From Kumtagia ephedrae (GTDB taxonomy: Bacteria; Pseudomonadota; Alphaproteobacteria; Rhizobiales; Rhizobiaceae): 64,000 nucleotides of DNA. How positions within the stretch are numbered: position 1 is the stretch's first letter; the number at the start of each line of letters is the position of its first letter. Where the stretch lies: contig NZ_PXYK01000024.1 of the NCBI RefSeq assembly GCF_003012745.1, positions 1 through 64,000 on the forward strand, read 5' to 3'. The notes under the pieces are model-generated. The model had not been told where the DNA came from. It was given only the letters and a program-made list of their open reading frames with translations, and searched no databases. Shown here one piece after another: positions 1 through 8,312 of the stretch. Both the position numbers and the translations under genes were made by a program.

Positions 1-1
1 C

Positions 2-2392
2 GCCGCGCCGCAGGCCGTTGCGCCCGCTCCCCAGAGCCCGCCGCGGCCGCAGCCGGCCCCGCCGCCGCGCGAGGCGCCGCGCCCGCAGCCCGAGCGCAGC
101 GGCATGGTTCTGAACGAACTCTCGATCAGCGAGATCGAGGCACGCCGCCGCGCGCTCGAGGGCTCCAAGGCGCGCGAGCAGGAAGACCGCCACCGGGCGC
201 TGGAGGAAGCACGCCGCCGCGCCGAGGACGAAGAGCAGCGCAAGCGCGAGCGCGAGGCCTCCGCCCGCCGCCAGGCCGAGGAAGAGGCGCGGCTTCAGAA
301 GGAAGCCGAGGCGCGCAAGCGCGCCGAGGAGGAAGCGCGTCGCCGCGCTCCCCAGCTGGAGACCGCCAGCGACGACGAAGAGCCTGCGGCTCGTCCACGT
401 CTCGGCATCGGCGCCGGCGCGGGTGCCGCGCGCGGCGCTCCGGTTCGCCGTCCGGTCACGCCCGAAGTCGCCAAGCCCACCAAGACGCGCGGCGACGACG
501 ACCGGCGGCGCGGCAAGCTCACCGTCAGCTCGGCGACCGGCGACGAGGATGCGCGCGCGCGCTCCCTGTCGGCGATGCGCCGGCGCCAGGAGAAGTTCAA
601 GCGCGCCATGCACCAGGAGCCGCGCGAGAAGATCTCGCGTGAGGTGGTGCTGCCCGAGACGATCACCATCCAGGAACTGGCGCAGCGCATGTCCGAGCGC
701 GCCGTCGACGTCGTCAAGTACTTCATGAAGCAGGGCCAGATCCTGAAGCCCGGCGACGTGCTCGACGCCGACACGGCCGAGCTGGTGGCGTCCGAGTTCG
801 GCCACACGGTCAAGCGCGTCGCCGAGGGCGACATCGAGGAAGGTTTCTTCGGCGGCCCCGACAACCCCGAGGACCTGCGGCAGCGTCCGCCGATCGTCAC
901 CATCATGGGCCATGTCGACCACGGCAAGACCTCGCTGCTCGATGCCATCCGCAACGCCAACGTCGTCTCCGGCGAGGCCGGCGGCATCACCCAGCATATC
1001 GGCGCCTACCAGATCGAGAAGAACGGCCAGAAGATCACCTTCATCGACACGCCTGGCCACGCCGCCTTCACGGCGATGCGCGCCCGCGGCGCCAACATCA
1101 CCGACATCGCGGTGCTGGTGGTGGCGGCCGACGATTCGGTCATGCCCCAGACGATCGAGTCGATCAGCCATGCCAAGGCCGCCGGCGTACCGATCATCGT
1201 GGCGATCAACAAGATCGACAAGCACGAGGCCGATCCGCAGAAGGTGCGCAGCGAGTTGCTGCGCCACGAGGTTTTCGTCGAATCGATGGGCGGCGAGGTT
1301 CTCGACGTCGAGGTTTCGGCCAAGACCGGCCAGGGCCTCGACAAGCTGCTGGAAGCGATCCTGCTGCAGTCCGAACTGCTCGACCTCAAGGCCAATCCGG
1401 ACCGCACCGCCGAGGGCGTGGTCATCGAAGCCAAGCTCGACAAGGGCCGTGGCCCCGTGGCCACCGTGCTCGTGCAGACCGGCGACCTGCTGGTCGGCGA
1501 CATCATCGTGGCCGGCAACGAGTGGGGCCGCGTCAGGGCGTTGCTCGACGACCGCGGCGATCAGCTGGAGGGCGCCCTGCCCTCGCAGCCGGTGGAGGTT
1601 CTCGGCCTGCAAGGCACGCCGATGGCCGGCGACCGCTTCGCGGTGGTCGACTCCGAGGCCCGCGCCCGCGAGATCACCGAGTATCGCCAGCGCAAGGCGC
1701 GCGACAAGGCCGTCGCCAAGCATGTCAGCCAGCGCGGCTCGCTGGAACAGATGATGTCGCAGCTTCAGGCGACCGGCATCAAGGAGTTTCCGCTGGTCAT
1801 CAAGGGTGACGTGCAGGGTTCGGTCGAGGCGATCATCGTCGCCCTCGACAAGCTCGGCACCGACGAGGTTCGGGCCCGCATCGTGCACAGCGGCGCGGGA
1901 GCGATCACGGAAAGCGACATCTCGCTGGCCGATACGTCGGGCGCGGCGATCATCGGCTTCAACGTGCGCGCCAACCCGCAGGCCCGCCAGGCGGCCGAAC
2001 ACGCCGGCATCGAGATCCGCTACTACAACATCATCTACAATCTGGTGGATGACGTGAAGGCGGCGATGTCGGGGCTGCTCTCGCCGGAGCGCCGCGAGAC
2101 CTTCCTCGGCAATGCCGAGATCCTCGAGGTGTTCAACATCACCAAGGTCGGCAAGGTCGCGGGCTGCCGCGTCACCGAGGGCCGCGTCGAGCGCGGTGCG
2201 GGCGTGCGCCTGATCCGCGACAACGTGGTCATCCACGAGGGCACGCTGAAGACGCTCAAGCGCTTCAAGGACGAGGTGCCCGAGGTGCCGGTCGGCCAGG
2301 AGTGCGGCATGGCCTTCCAGAACTACGAGGACATCCGCCAGGGCGACATCATCGAGTGCTTCCGCGTCGAGATGGTGACGAGGACGCTGTAA
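2..2392 (+). CDS. infB: Translation initiation factor IF-2 (5' partial)
   Basis: GTPase that delivers fMet-tRNA to the 30S subunit and promotes subunit joining. The frame is open from base 2, so the true start lies upstream. The visible N-terminus is the usual Pro/Ala stretch followed by a long Arg/Glu/Ala-rich charged helix (about 104-600). The G domain starts near 890, with G1 [12 protein letters not shown] (about 908-943), G3 DTPGHAAF and G4 NKID (about 1208-1219). Domains II-IV run to the stop, including the C-terminal GKVAGCRV segment that precedes the fMet-tRNA-binding domain. It is followed by a hypothetical gene and then rbfA and truB, the standard alphaproteobacterial order with one insertion. 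Identification is unambiguous; only the 5' end is missing. Confidence 0.98.
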   Translation, partial: AAPQAVAPAPQSPPRPQPAPPPREAPRPQPERSGMVLNELSISEIEARRRALEGSKAREQEDRHRALEEARRRAEDEEQRKREREASARRQAEEEARLQKEAEARKRAEEEARRRAPQLETASDDEEPAARPRLGIGAGAGAARGAPVRRPVTPEVAKPTKTRGDDDRRRGKLTVSSATGDEDARARSLSAMRRRQEKFKRAMHQEPREKISREVVLPETITIQELAQRMSERAVDVVKYFMKQGQILKPGDVLDADTAELVASEFGHTVKRVAEGDIEEGFFGGPDNPEDLRQRPPIVTIMGHVDHGKTSLLDAIRNANVVSGEAGGITQHIGAYQIEKNGQKITFIDTPGHAAFTAMRARGANITDIAVLVVAADDSVMPQTIESISHAKAAGVPIIVAINKIDKHEADPQKVRSELLRHEVFVESMGGEVLDVEVSAKTGQGLDKLLEAILLQSELLDLKANPDRTAEGVVIEAKLDKGRGPVATVLVQTGDLLVGDIIVAGNEWGRVRALLDDRGDQLEGALPSQPVEVLGLQGTPMAGDRFAVVDSEARAREITEYRQRKARDKAVAKHVSQRGSLEQMMSQLQATGIKEFPLVIKGDVQGSVEAIIVALDKLGTDEVRARIVHSGAGAITESDISLADTSGAAIIGFNVRANPQARQAAEHAGIEIRYYNIIYNLVDDVKAAMSGLLSPERRETFLGNAEILEVFNITKVGKVAGCRVTEGRVERGAGVRLIRDNVVIHEGTLKTLKRFKDEVPEVPVGQECGMAFQNYEDIRQGDIIECFRVEMVTRTL

Positions 2393-2409
2393 CTCGCGGA
2401 GACCTCGAT

Positions 2410-2850
2410 ATGATCGCACGACCATGTGGTGCGAAACCTAATGTAGGTTTCGCCGCGGTTGTGGTTTTGTGGTCTATTGTAGTCGTTTTCTCGGGCAAAG
2501 CCGCTTGGGCGGATGACCGTTCCGCTCAAGCAGACCTTGTGCTCAGAACCGCAATCGATCTCTATGGCGAGTATGCTGCAGCGCTTGGTGTCAGCGAATA
2601 TTGCCCCGGCGCGTTTAGCAAAAGTGAAGTCACCTTTATCAAGTCACGTTTGCCGCAGTATGTTCAAGCCATCCAGGCATTGTCACAGAAGCACGGCATC
2701 AACGCCGAGGAAACCTCATTTCGGTTGAATGCGCTTGGCCAGAACAATTTGAAGCAAGTTCGTCAAGAAGTTGCTTCAGGAGGCTGCTCAAGCCGCAAAA
2801 TCGTACAAACGATTGACTATGTAAAAAAGGCGAAACGTCGCCAAAACTGA
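2410..2850 (+). CDS. Hypothetical secreted protein, low GC, inserted between infB and rbfA
   Basis: Unrecognised 146-residue protein. The N-terminus has a basic start, a hydrophobic stretch (about residues 13-29) and an Ala-rich AWA-type cleavage site, so export is likely. The mature part is mostly helical, with two cysteines (in YCPGAF and GGCSSR) that could form a disulfide, and a Lys/Arg-rich C-terminus. The ATG lies 18 bp after the infB stop. A longer frame reaching back into infB exists but would overlap it in another reading frame, so I chose the internal ATG that opens the signal sequence. Base composition is clearly more AT-rich than infB and rbfA, which suggests recent acquisition. 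No domain is recognised and function is unknown. Confidence 0.7.
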   Translation: MIARPCGAKPNVGFAAVVVLWSIVVVFSGKAAWADDRSAQADLVLRTAIDLYGEYAAALGVSEYCPGAFSKSEVTFIKSRLPQYVQAIQALSQKHGINAEETSFRLNALGQNNLKQVRQEVASGGCSSRKIVQTIDYVKKAKRRQN

Positions 2851-2901
2851 TCTGATGGCGTAGATTCGGGAACGTCCCGCGCTCTCAATGGAACTATAAC
2901 T

Positions 2902-3297
2902 ATGACTCAAAGTAGCAGTGGCCCCTCCCAGCGCATGCTGCGCGTCGGCGAGCAGGTGCGCCACGCGCTTTCCGACGTGCTGCAGCGCGGCGAGGTGCGC
3001 GACGACCTGATCGAGACGACGGTGATCTCGATCTCCGAAGTGCGCATGTCGCCCGACCTCAAGATCGCCACCGCCTTCGTCGCGCCGCTGGGCGCGGCCG
3101 ACGACGAAGCCGTCATCGCCGCGCTCAACCGCAACGCCCGCTTCATCCGCGGGCGCGCGGCGGCCGCGCTCAGGCAGATGAAATACATGCCGGAATTCCG
3201 CTTCCGGCTCGACACCAGCTACGACAATTTTTCGAAGATCGACCGCCTGCTGAGGTCGCCCGAGGTGGCGCGCGATCTGGACAAGGACGAGGAATGA
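2902..3297 (+). CDS. rbfA: 30S ribosome-binding factor A
   Basis: Small KH-type protein that binds helix 1 of 16S rRNA and is needed for late 30S maturation and cold adaptation. The 131-residue length fits the family. Visible hallmarks are the N-terminal helix ([18 protein letters not shown]), the DPxL-like strand region replaced here by [14 protein letters not shown], and the conserved C-terminal [17 protein letters not shown] helix. It lies between infB and truB as in most alphaproteobacteria. An upstream gap of about 50 bp separates it from the inserted hypothetical gene, so it may have gained its own ribosome entry or promoter there. Confidence 0.96.
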   Translation: MTQSSSGPSQRMLRVGEQVRHALSDVLQRGEVRDDLIETTVISISEVRMSPDLKIATAFVAPLGAADDEAVIAALNRNARFIRGRAAAALRQMKYMPEFRFRLDTSYDNFSKIDRLLRSPEVARDLDKDEE

Positions 3298-3310
3298 CGG
3301 ACGCCGACAT

Positions 3311-3450
3311 GCTCTCCCCCCTTGAGGGGGAGATGGCTGCGAAGCAGCCAGAGGGGGTAATCGCGGCAGCGCGGGACGTATTGATCGGGTCGAGCCCTTC
3401 CGGGGCGACCCCTCCCGGCCGCTTCGCGGCCACCTTCCCCTCGAGGGCAG
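3311..3450. repeat. Palindromic repeat, family C copy 1
   Basis: Imperfect inverted repeat in the rbfA-truB gap. The left arm reads CTCTCCCCCCTTGAGGGGG followed by a Cys/Gly-type AGATGGCTGCGAAG segment. The right arm ends CGCTTCGCGGCCACC then TTCCCCTCGAGGGCAG, the reverse complement of the left arm with mismatches. The arms contain smaller nested hairpins. Related sequence occurs at 22269-22431. Such elements are common in rhizobial intergenic regions; no transposase is encoded. Confidence 0.75.
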
Positions 3451-3469
3451 GGCTATCGCATATGGAATT

Positions 3470-3608
3470 ACCCCCACCCCTAACCCCTCCCCACAAGGGG
3501 GAGGGGGACCGGCTGGCTCTCCGCCAGGCACAATCGCCGACGATTTCGCGTTGCACAACGGCCGCGAAGTCCCCCTCCCCCTTGTGGGGAGGGGTTAGGG
3601 GTGGGGGT
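3470..3608. repeat. Palindromic repeat, family A copy 1
   Basis: Element of 139 bp with near-perfect terminal inverted repeats: it starts ACCCCCACCCCTAACCCC and ends with the reverse complement GGGGTTAGGGGTGGGGGT. The inner arms add CTCCCC-ACAAGGGGGAGGGGG and its complement, and a variable centre separates them. The same ends recur at 20952-21092 and 46238-46378. All reading frames through it are mostly stop-free. It lies directly upstream of truB. Confidence 0.9.
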
Positions 3609-3673
3609 GCGGGCCGGGCAGCAGTCGCTGAAATCCGATATGCGGCCACGCTGCCCTCGGGGGGGAGGGACTG

Positions 3674-4645
3674 ATGGCCCGTCGCGGCAAGAAGAAGGGC
3701 CGGCCGGTCTCCGGCTGGCTGGTTTTCGACAAGCCGGTCGGCATGGGCTCGACCGAGGCGGTGTCCAAGATCAAATGGCTGTTCCAGGCCGAGAAGGCGG
3801 GCCATGCCGGCACGCTCGACCCGCTGGCGTCGGGCATGCTGCCGATCGCCCTCGGCGAGGCGACCAAGACCGTGCCTTACGTGCAGGACGGCGCGAAGGT
3901 CTACCGCTTCACCGTCGCCTGGGGCGAGGAGCGCTCCACCGACGACCTCGAAGGCCCGGTGACGAAAACCTCGGACAAGCGGCCCGGCGAGGCGGAGATC
4001 CGCGCCCTGCTGCCGAACTACACCGGCGTGATCATGCAGACGCCGCCGCAGTTCTCCGCCATCAAGATCGCCGGCGAGCGCGCCTACGACCTCGCCCGCG
4101 AGGGCGAGACGGTCGACATCCCGGCACGCGAGGTCGAGATCGGGCGGCTGGAGCTGATCGAGACGACGCCGGAAGGCAATTCCATCTTCGAGATCGAGTG
4201 CGGCAAGGGCACCTATGTGCGTTCGCTCGCCCGCGACCTCGGCCGCGATCTCGGTTGCTACGGCCATATCGCCACGCTGCGCCGCACCGAGGTCTTTCCG
4301 TTCACGGCCGACGACCTCGTGCCCCTCGACGCATTGGAGGCCGCCGCGCCCAAGCGCGAGGAGGCTGCGCCGGAAGGCGGCCGCCCGTTCGCGGCGCAGG
4401 GCGAGCGCTTTGTCGCCCTCGACGCCTTCCTGCTCGACACCGGCGAAGCGCTCGACTGCCTGCCGCAGGTGGCGATCACCGACGACGCGGCGGCCAAACT
4501 GAGGCTCGGCAACCCGATCATCCTGCGCGGCCGCGACGCGCCGGTGCAGGCCGACGAGGCCTGCGCCACCGCGCGTGGAAAACTGGTGGCGATCGGCGAG
4601 ATCGAGGCAGGCATGTTCAAGCCGAAGCGGGTGTTCGCGGGGTAG
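3674..4645 (+). CDS. truB: tRNA pseudouridine(55) synthase TruB
   Basis: Isomerises U55 to pseudouridine in the T-loop of tRNAs. The 323-residue protein has the N-terminal [14 protein letters not shown] entry motif, the catalytic-Asp segment [20 protein letters not shown] (Asp in GTLDP), the KVYRF strand, the [17 protein letters not shown] substrate loop, and the [12 protein letters not shown] helix. The C-terminal part forms the PUA-like extension. The start ATG follows a short GGAGGGA ribosome-binding site (about 3663-3669). It closes the infB-rbfA-truB block; rpsO and pnp, which usually follow in alphaproteobacteria, are not downstream. Confidence 0.97.
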   Translation: MARRGKKKGRPVSGWLVFDKPVGMGSTEAVSKIKWLFQAEKAGHAGTLDPLASGMLPIALGEATKTVPYVQDGAKVYRFTVAWGEERSTDDLEGPVTKTSDKRPGEAEIRALLPNYTGVIMQTPPQFSAIKIAGERAYDLAREGETVDIPAREVEIGRLELIETTPEGNSIFEIECGKGTYVRSLARDLGRDLGCYGHIATLRRTEVFPFTADDLVPLDALEAAAPKREEAAPEGGRPFAAQGERFVALDAFLLDTGEALDCLPQVAITDDAAAKLRLGNPIILRGRDAPVQADEACATARGKLVAIGEIEAGMFKPKRVFAG

Positions 4646-4715
4646 CTGAGAATGTCGCCGGCGTCGGCGACGGACACCTGCGCCGATTTTCTACGAGGCC
4701 CGGTCATCCCGTTCC

Positions 4716-4950
4716 GCACCGCCGGAGCACTTCGCTGGCGTTCCGGCATGGATCCTATGGTCTCCGCGACGGCCTTCGGCCTGCTCCGCCATAGGATGAC
4801 GAAGGCAAAAGGGGTTTACCGCTAGTCTCCGACGTCGGCGATTGGCGGAGACGTCCGACGAATTCGTCATCCTAGGGCGGAGCCGGAGCGAAGCGGAGGC
4901 GGAGACCCTAGGATCCATGCCGTACCGGTGGCGAAGTGCTCCGGCGGTGC
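4716..4950. repeat. Large palindromic element, family B copy 1
   Basis: Element of 235 bp whose outer 20-bp ends (4716-4735 and 4931-4950) are exact inverted copies, GCACCGCCGGAGCACTTCGC. Inside are a second inverted pair containing GCATGGATCCTA and TAGGATCCATGC, plus a centre with TCTCCGACGTCGGCGATT. A related copy lies at 18055-18282 with the centre inverted. No coding potential is evident; it looks like a non-autonomous MITE or REP-type element. Confidence 0.82.
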
Positions 4951-5009
4951 AGAAGCCCCGCATCTCCGCCGCATTTCGGCTCGCCCGACGACGGACACGA
5001 GCGGGATAA

Positions 5010-5087
5010 GGGGATAGTTTTCTTTCCTTCCGCCGAAAAACGGTGCCGCTTCAAAGCCGACGCGAACCAGAAAAGCGAAATTTCCCC
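5010..5087. repeat. 78-bp REP-like hairpin, family D copy 1
   Basis: Begins GGGGATAGTTTTCTTTCC and ends GAAATTTCCCC, forming an imperfect inverted repeat. It aligns over its whole 78 bp with the element at 5472-5549 (shared GGGGA-AGTTT, CCGC, GCG, AAAA and TCCCC blocks) but is more degenerate. From memory, GGGGACAGTTTACTTTTT-type ends are seen in REP sequences associated with REP-type tyrosine transposases; no transposase gene is present here. Confidence 0.65.
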
Positions 5088-5220
5088 GTCACTTGACCGT
5101 TTCCGCTGGCTCGGGCGAACAGGCTGACGGCAGCGACTTTATCCCCTCCCTTCTCGCCTCCCCTATACTTGCGCCCGAAAGCCGCTCCCTTGCGGGAATC
5201 TGGTGCGCACCGGGTATCAG

Positions 5221-5400
5221 GAGGGAGCGTCGGCGCCGGGTCGGTCGTGCAATCGGTAGCGCGGCTGGCGAGAGCTGGAGACCCGGGCCCCAGCCGCGAC
5301 ACCTGCGGAAATGCAGAGCTAGCGGACGGGCAAGAACGCCGGCGGGGCGCGGGTCACCGCGCCACGTACTTTACTTAGAGAGGCTCGGCCCCGCGCCCCG
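5221..5400 (+). ncRNA. Candidate structured RNA in the truB-exonuclease gap
   Basis: The stretch between the two 78-bp repeats has no credible gene but holds strong secondary structure. CGCGGCTGG (5260-5268) pairs exactly with CCAGCCGCG (5290-5298), and CGGGGCGCGGG (5343-5353) pairs exactly with CCCGCGCCCCG (5390-5400). A third small hairpin is TGCGGAAATGCA (about 5304-5315). I do not recognise 6S, SRP, RNase P or tmRNA signatures. It could be a small RNA, a processed leader, or simply remnants of GC-rich repeats. The strand is assigned by convenience. Confidence 0.3.
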
Positions 5401-5471
5401 CTTCCCGCACTTTCCTTTCAATGGCCAGACTGCGAAAAGCAGGGCGTGGCGAGGATGAGGCTTGGCTACAG

Positions 5472-5549
5472 GGGACAGTTTAGTTTCTTTCGGCAGAAAT
5501 GCCGCAGCGGTTCAGAGGTCGCGCGGGCCGAAAAAAGTAAACTGTCCCC
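5472..5549. repeat. 78-bp REP-like hairpin, family D copy 2
   Basis: Begins GGGGACAGTTTAGTTTC and ends AAAGTAAACTGTCCCC, an inverted repeat with good arm complementarity (GGGGACAGTTTA against TAAACTGTCCCC). Identical in length to the more degenerate copy at 5010-5087. It lies about 100 bp upstream of the exonuclease start. Confidence 0.75.
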
Positions 5550-5646
5550 GGCGCCAACACCCGTTCCGGCCGCGAATGCCCCCGCCGAGTCAGCAGTCTG
5601 CGACACAAGGCTTTGCTTGCGCGTGCAAAACCTTATCTTCGGCCTC

Positions 5647-6657
5647 ATGCGTGCCCGCGACCTGCTTCACCCGCGGCCGGAAGGCCTTTATTGCCCGCCT
5701 GGCGACTTCTTCATCGACCCGGTCCGGCCGGTCGGCCGGGCGCTCATCACCCACGGCCATTCCGACCATGCCCGTGCGGGCCACGGCGCTGTGCTCGCCA
5801 CCAAGGAAACGCTCGACATCATGGGCCTGCGCTACGGCGACGGTTTTGCCGGCTCGACGCAGGCCGCGAAACTCGGCGAAAAGATCGCCATCAACGGCGT
5901 ATCCGTCACCTTCCACCCGGCCGGGCATGTGCTGGGCTCGGCGCAGATCGCCGTCGCGCACAACGGCACCTGCATCGTCGCCTCCGGCGACTACAAGCGC
6001 CAGGCGGACGCCACCTGCGCGCCGTTCGAGCCGGTCGCCTGCGACGTGTTCATCACCGAGGCCACTTTCGGCCTGCCGGTCTTCCGCCATCCGCCGGACA
6101 GCGACGAGATCGCCCGCCTGCTGAAGTCCGTCCGCCAGTTCCCGGAGAGCGCGCATCTCGTCGGCGCCTATGCGCTCGGCAAGGCGCAGCGCGTCATGCG
6201 GCTGCTGCGCGAGGCCGGCTTCGACCAGCCGATCCATATCCACGGCGCCCTGGCGAAGCTCAGCGCCTACTATCAGAGCCGCGGCATCGACCTCGGCGAG
6301 CTTCAGCCGGCGACGCTTGAGGACAACACCAAGGCCGATTTCGCCGGGGCCATCGTCATAGGTCCTCCATCCGCCTTCGCCGACCGCTGGGCCCGGCGCT
6401 TTCCCGAGCCGATCGCCTGCTTCGCCTCGGGCTGGATGCGCATCCGCCAGCGCGCAAAACAGCGCGGCGTCGAGCTGCCGCTGATCATCTCCGATCATGC
6501 CGACTGGGACGAGCTGACCCGAACGATCCGCGAGACCGGCGCCCGCGAAGTGTGGGTCACGCACGGCCGCGAGGAGGCGCTGGTGCGCTGGTGCGAGCTT
6601 TCCGGCATCGCCGCGCGGCCGCTGCATCTGGTCGGCTACGAGGACGAGGGCGACTGA
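5647..6657 (+). CDS. Ligase-associated MBL-fold DNA exonuclease
   Basis: Metallo-beta-lactamase/beta-CASP-type hydrolase of 336 residues, of the family called ligase-associated DNA exonuclease, thought to process ends for the adjacent ligase. Metal-binding motif HGHSDHA appears near residue 38; later metal ligands include the HPAGHVLGSAQ segment, ASGDYKR, and the C-terminal SDHADWDEL and VTHGREEAL. A frame extending 67 codons further upstream exists, but that region overlaps the 78-bp repeat and is not conserved-looking. I therefore chose the ATG opening MRARDLLHPRPEGLY, the usual family N-terminus. Its stop overlaps the ligase start codon (TGATG), indicating translational coupling. Confidence 0.92.
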   Translation: MRARDLLHPRPEGLYCPPGDFFIDPVRPVGRALITHGHSDHARAGHGAVLATKETLDIMGLRYGDGFAGSTQAAKLGEKIAINGVSVTFHPAGHVLGSAQIAVAHNGTCIVASGDYKRQADATCAPFEPVACDVFITEATFGLPVFRHPPDSDEIARLLKSVRQFPESAHLVGAYALGKAQRVMRLLREAGFDQPIHIHGALAKLSAYYQSRGIDLGELQPATLEDNTKADFAGAIVIGPPSAFADRWARRFPEPIACFASGWMRIRQRAKQRGVELPLIISDHADWDELTRTIRETGAREVWVTHGREEALVRWCELSGIAARPLHLVGYEDEGD

Positions 6658-8312
6658 TGAAATCCTTCGCGGAACTCCTCGACCGTCTGGTGCTGACGCC
6701 GTCGCGCAACGGCAAGCTGAAGCTGATGAGCGACTATTTCGTCGCAACGCCGGACCCCGACCGCGGCTATGCGCTGGCAGCGCTCACCGGCGACCTGTCG
6801 ATCGCGGCGGTGAAGCCGGCGATGCTGCGGATGCTGGTCACCGAGCGCATGGACCCGGTGCTGTTCGGCTATTCCTACGACTATGTCGGCGACCTCGCCG
6901 AGACGGTGTCGCTGGTGTGGCCCGACCCGCCGCCGGAGAAGAAGCCGAACCACGCGCCGACGCTGGGCGAGGTGGTTGCCGCGCTGCAATCGGCGAGTCG
7001 TTCCGACGGGCCGGCGGTGCTGGCGAAACTCCTCGACAGCGCCGGCATCTCGGCGCGCTATGCCATCATCAAGCTGGTGACCGGCGGCCTGCGCATCGGC
7101 GTGTCGGCCAGGCTCGCCAAGCAGGCGCTGGCCGATCTCGGCAAGATCGAGGTGAGCGCGATCGAGGAGGTCTGGCACGGGCTGGAGCCGCCCTACGCCA
7201 CGCTCTTCGCCTGGCTGGAAGGCAAGGCGCCGCCGCCGCAAAGCACGGCGCGCGCGCTGTTCCGCTCGGTGATGCTGTCGCATCCGGTCGAGGACAACGA
7301 CCTCGAGAAGCTCGATCCGGCCGACTATGCGGCTGAATGGAAATGGGACGGCATCCGCGTCCAGGTGGTGGCGGAAGGCGGCGTGCGAAAGCTCTATTCG
7401 CGCACCGGCGACGAGATCTCCGGCGCCTTCCCCGATCTCGTCGAGGCGATGGCTTTCGACGGCGCGCTCGACGGCGAGCTGCTGGTCGGCCACCCGCCGC
7501 AGCACACCGGCACCTTCTCCGACCTGCAGCAGCGGCTCAACCGCAAGAGCGTGTCGCCGAAGATGCGCGAGCGCTTTCCCGTGTTCGTGCGCTGCTACGA
7601 CCTGCTGCAGGACGGCGCGGAAGACCTGCGGGCCCTGCCCCTCCTCGTGCGGCGGGCACGGCTGGAATCCTTTGTCGGCGGGCTCGATCCCTCCCGCTTC
7701 GACGTCTCGCCGATCGTCGCCTTCGCCGCCTGGGCTGAACTCGACGACAGGCGTCGGCACCCGCCGCATCCGGTGATCGAGGGCGTGATGCTGAAGCGCA
7801 AGGACTCGCCCTATCTCGCCGGCCGGCCGAAGGGCCCGTGGTTCAAGTGGAAGCGCGACCCGCACACGGTCGACGCGGTGCTGATGTACGCCCAGCGCGG
7901 CCATGGCAAACGCTCCAGCTTCTATTCCGACTACACCTTCGGCGTCTGGGCCGGACCCGAAGGGGCGGAGGAACTGGTGCCGGTCGGAAAGGCCTATTTC
8001 GGATTCACCGACGAGGAGCTGCGGCAGATCGATAAATATGTGCGCGACAACACGGTCGAGCGTTTCGGCCCGGTGCGCTCGGTGCGCGCCGACAAGCGCA
8101 GCGGGCTGGTGCTGGAGATCGCCTTCGAGGGGCTCAACCGCTCGACCCGGCACCGCTCGGGCGTGGCCATGCGTTTTCCGCGCATCTCGCGGCTGCGCTG
8201 GGACAAGCCGGCGGCCGAAGCCGACCGCATCGAGACGCTGCAGGCGCTGCTCGACGAGCCCGGGCCGGCGAGCGCCGGCGGTCAGGGCGAGACCGAGACC
8301 TTGATCTCGTAG
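6657..8312 (+). CDS. ATP-dependent DNA ligase (cisplatin-damage-response type)
   Basis: Seals nicks in duplex DNA using ATP. The 551-residue protein has an N-terminal DNA-binding domain, then the nucleotidyltransferase motif I EWKWDGIR with the adenylated lysine at about residue 229, motif Ia/III (LYSRTGDEI, DGELLV), motif IIIa (FVRCYDLL), motif IV (EGVMLKRKDSPY) and motif V (PWFKWKRDP), then the OB-fold with the C-terminal VLEIAFEGLNRSTRHRSGVAMRFPRI. The length and the coupled MBL exonuclease match the bacterial ligase family named for cisplatin damage response. The helicase (Lhr-like) and phosphoesterase often clustered with this pair are not next door. The 3' end overlaps the convergent downstream gene by 31 bp. 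Confidence 0.95.
   Translation: MKSFAELLDRLVLTPSRNGKLKLMSDYFVATPDPDRGYALAALTGDLSIAAVKPAMLRMLVTERMDPVLFGYSYDYVGDLAETVSLVWPDPPPEKKPNHAPTLGEVVAALQSASRSDGPAVLAKLLDSAGISARYAIIKLVTGGLRIGVSARLAKQALADLGKIEVSAIEEVWHGLEPPYATLFAWLEGKAPPPQSTARALFRSVMLSHPVEDNDLEKLDPADYAAEWKWDGIRVQVVAEGGVRKLYSRTGDEISGAFPDLVEAMAFDGALDGELLVGHPPQHTGTFSDLQQRLNRKSVSPKMRERFPVFVRCYDLLQDGAEDLRALPLLVRRARLESFVGGLDPSRFDVSPIVAFAAWAELDDRRRHPPHPVIEGVMLKRKDSPYLAGRPKGPWFKWKRDPHTVDAVLMYAQRGHGKRSSFYSDYTFGVWAGPEGAEELVPVGKAYFGFTDEELRQIDKYVRDNTVERFGPVRSVRADKRSGLVLEIAFEGLNRSTRHRSGVAMRFPRISRLRWDKPAAEADRIETLQALLDEPGPASAGGQGETETLIS

Noticed and set aside
295-990. Antisense reading frames over infB and similar long opposite-strand frames throughout
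   Set aside because: They are typical high-GC shadow frames, Arg/Ala/Ser-rich and without recognisable domains or ribosome-binding sites.
3470-3608. CRISPR-like or tandem repeat interpretation of the C/T-rich elements
   Set aside because: The copies are dispersed, single inverted-repeat elements with no regular spacers and no cas genes.
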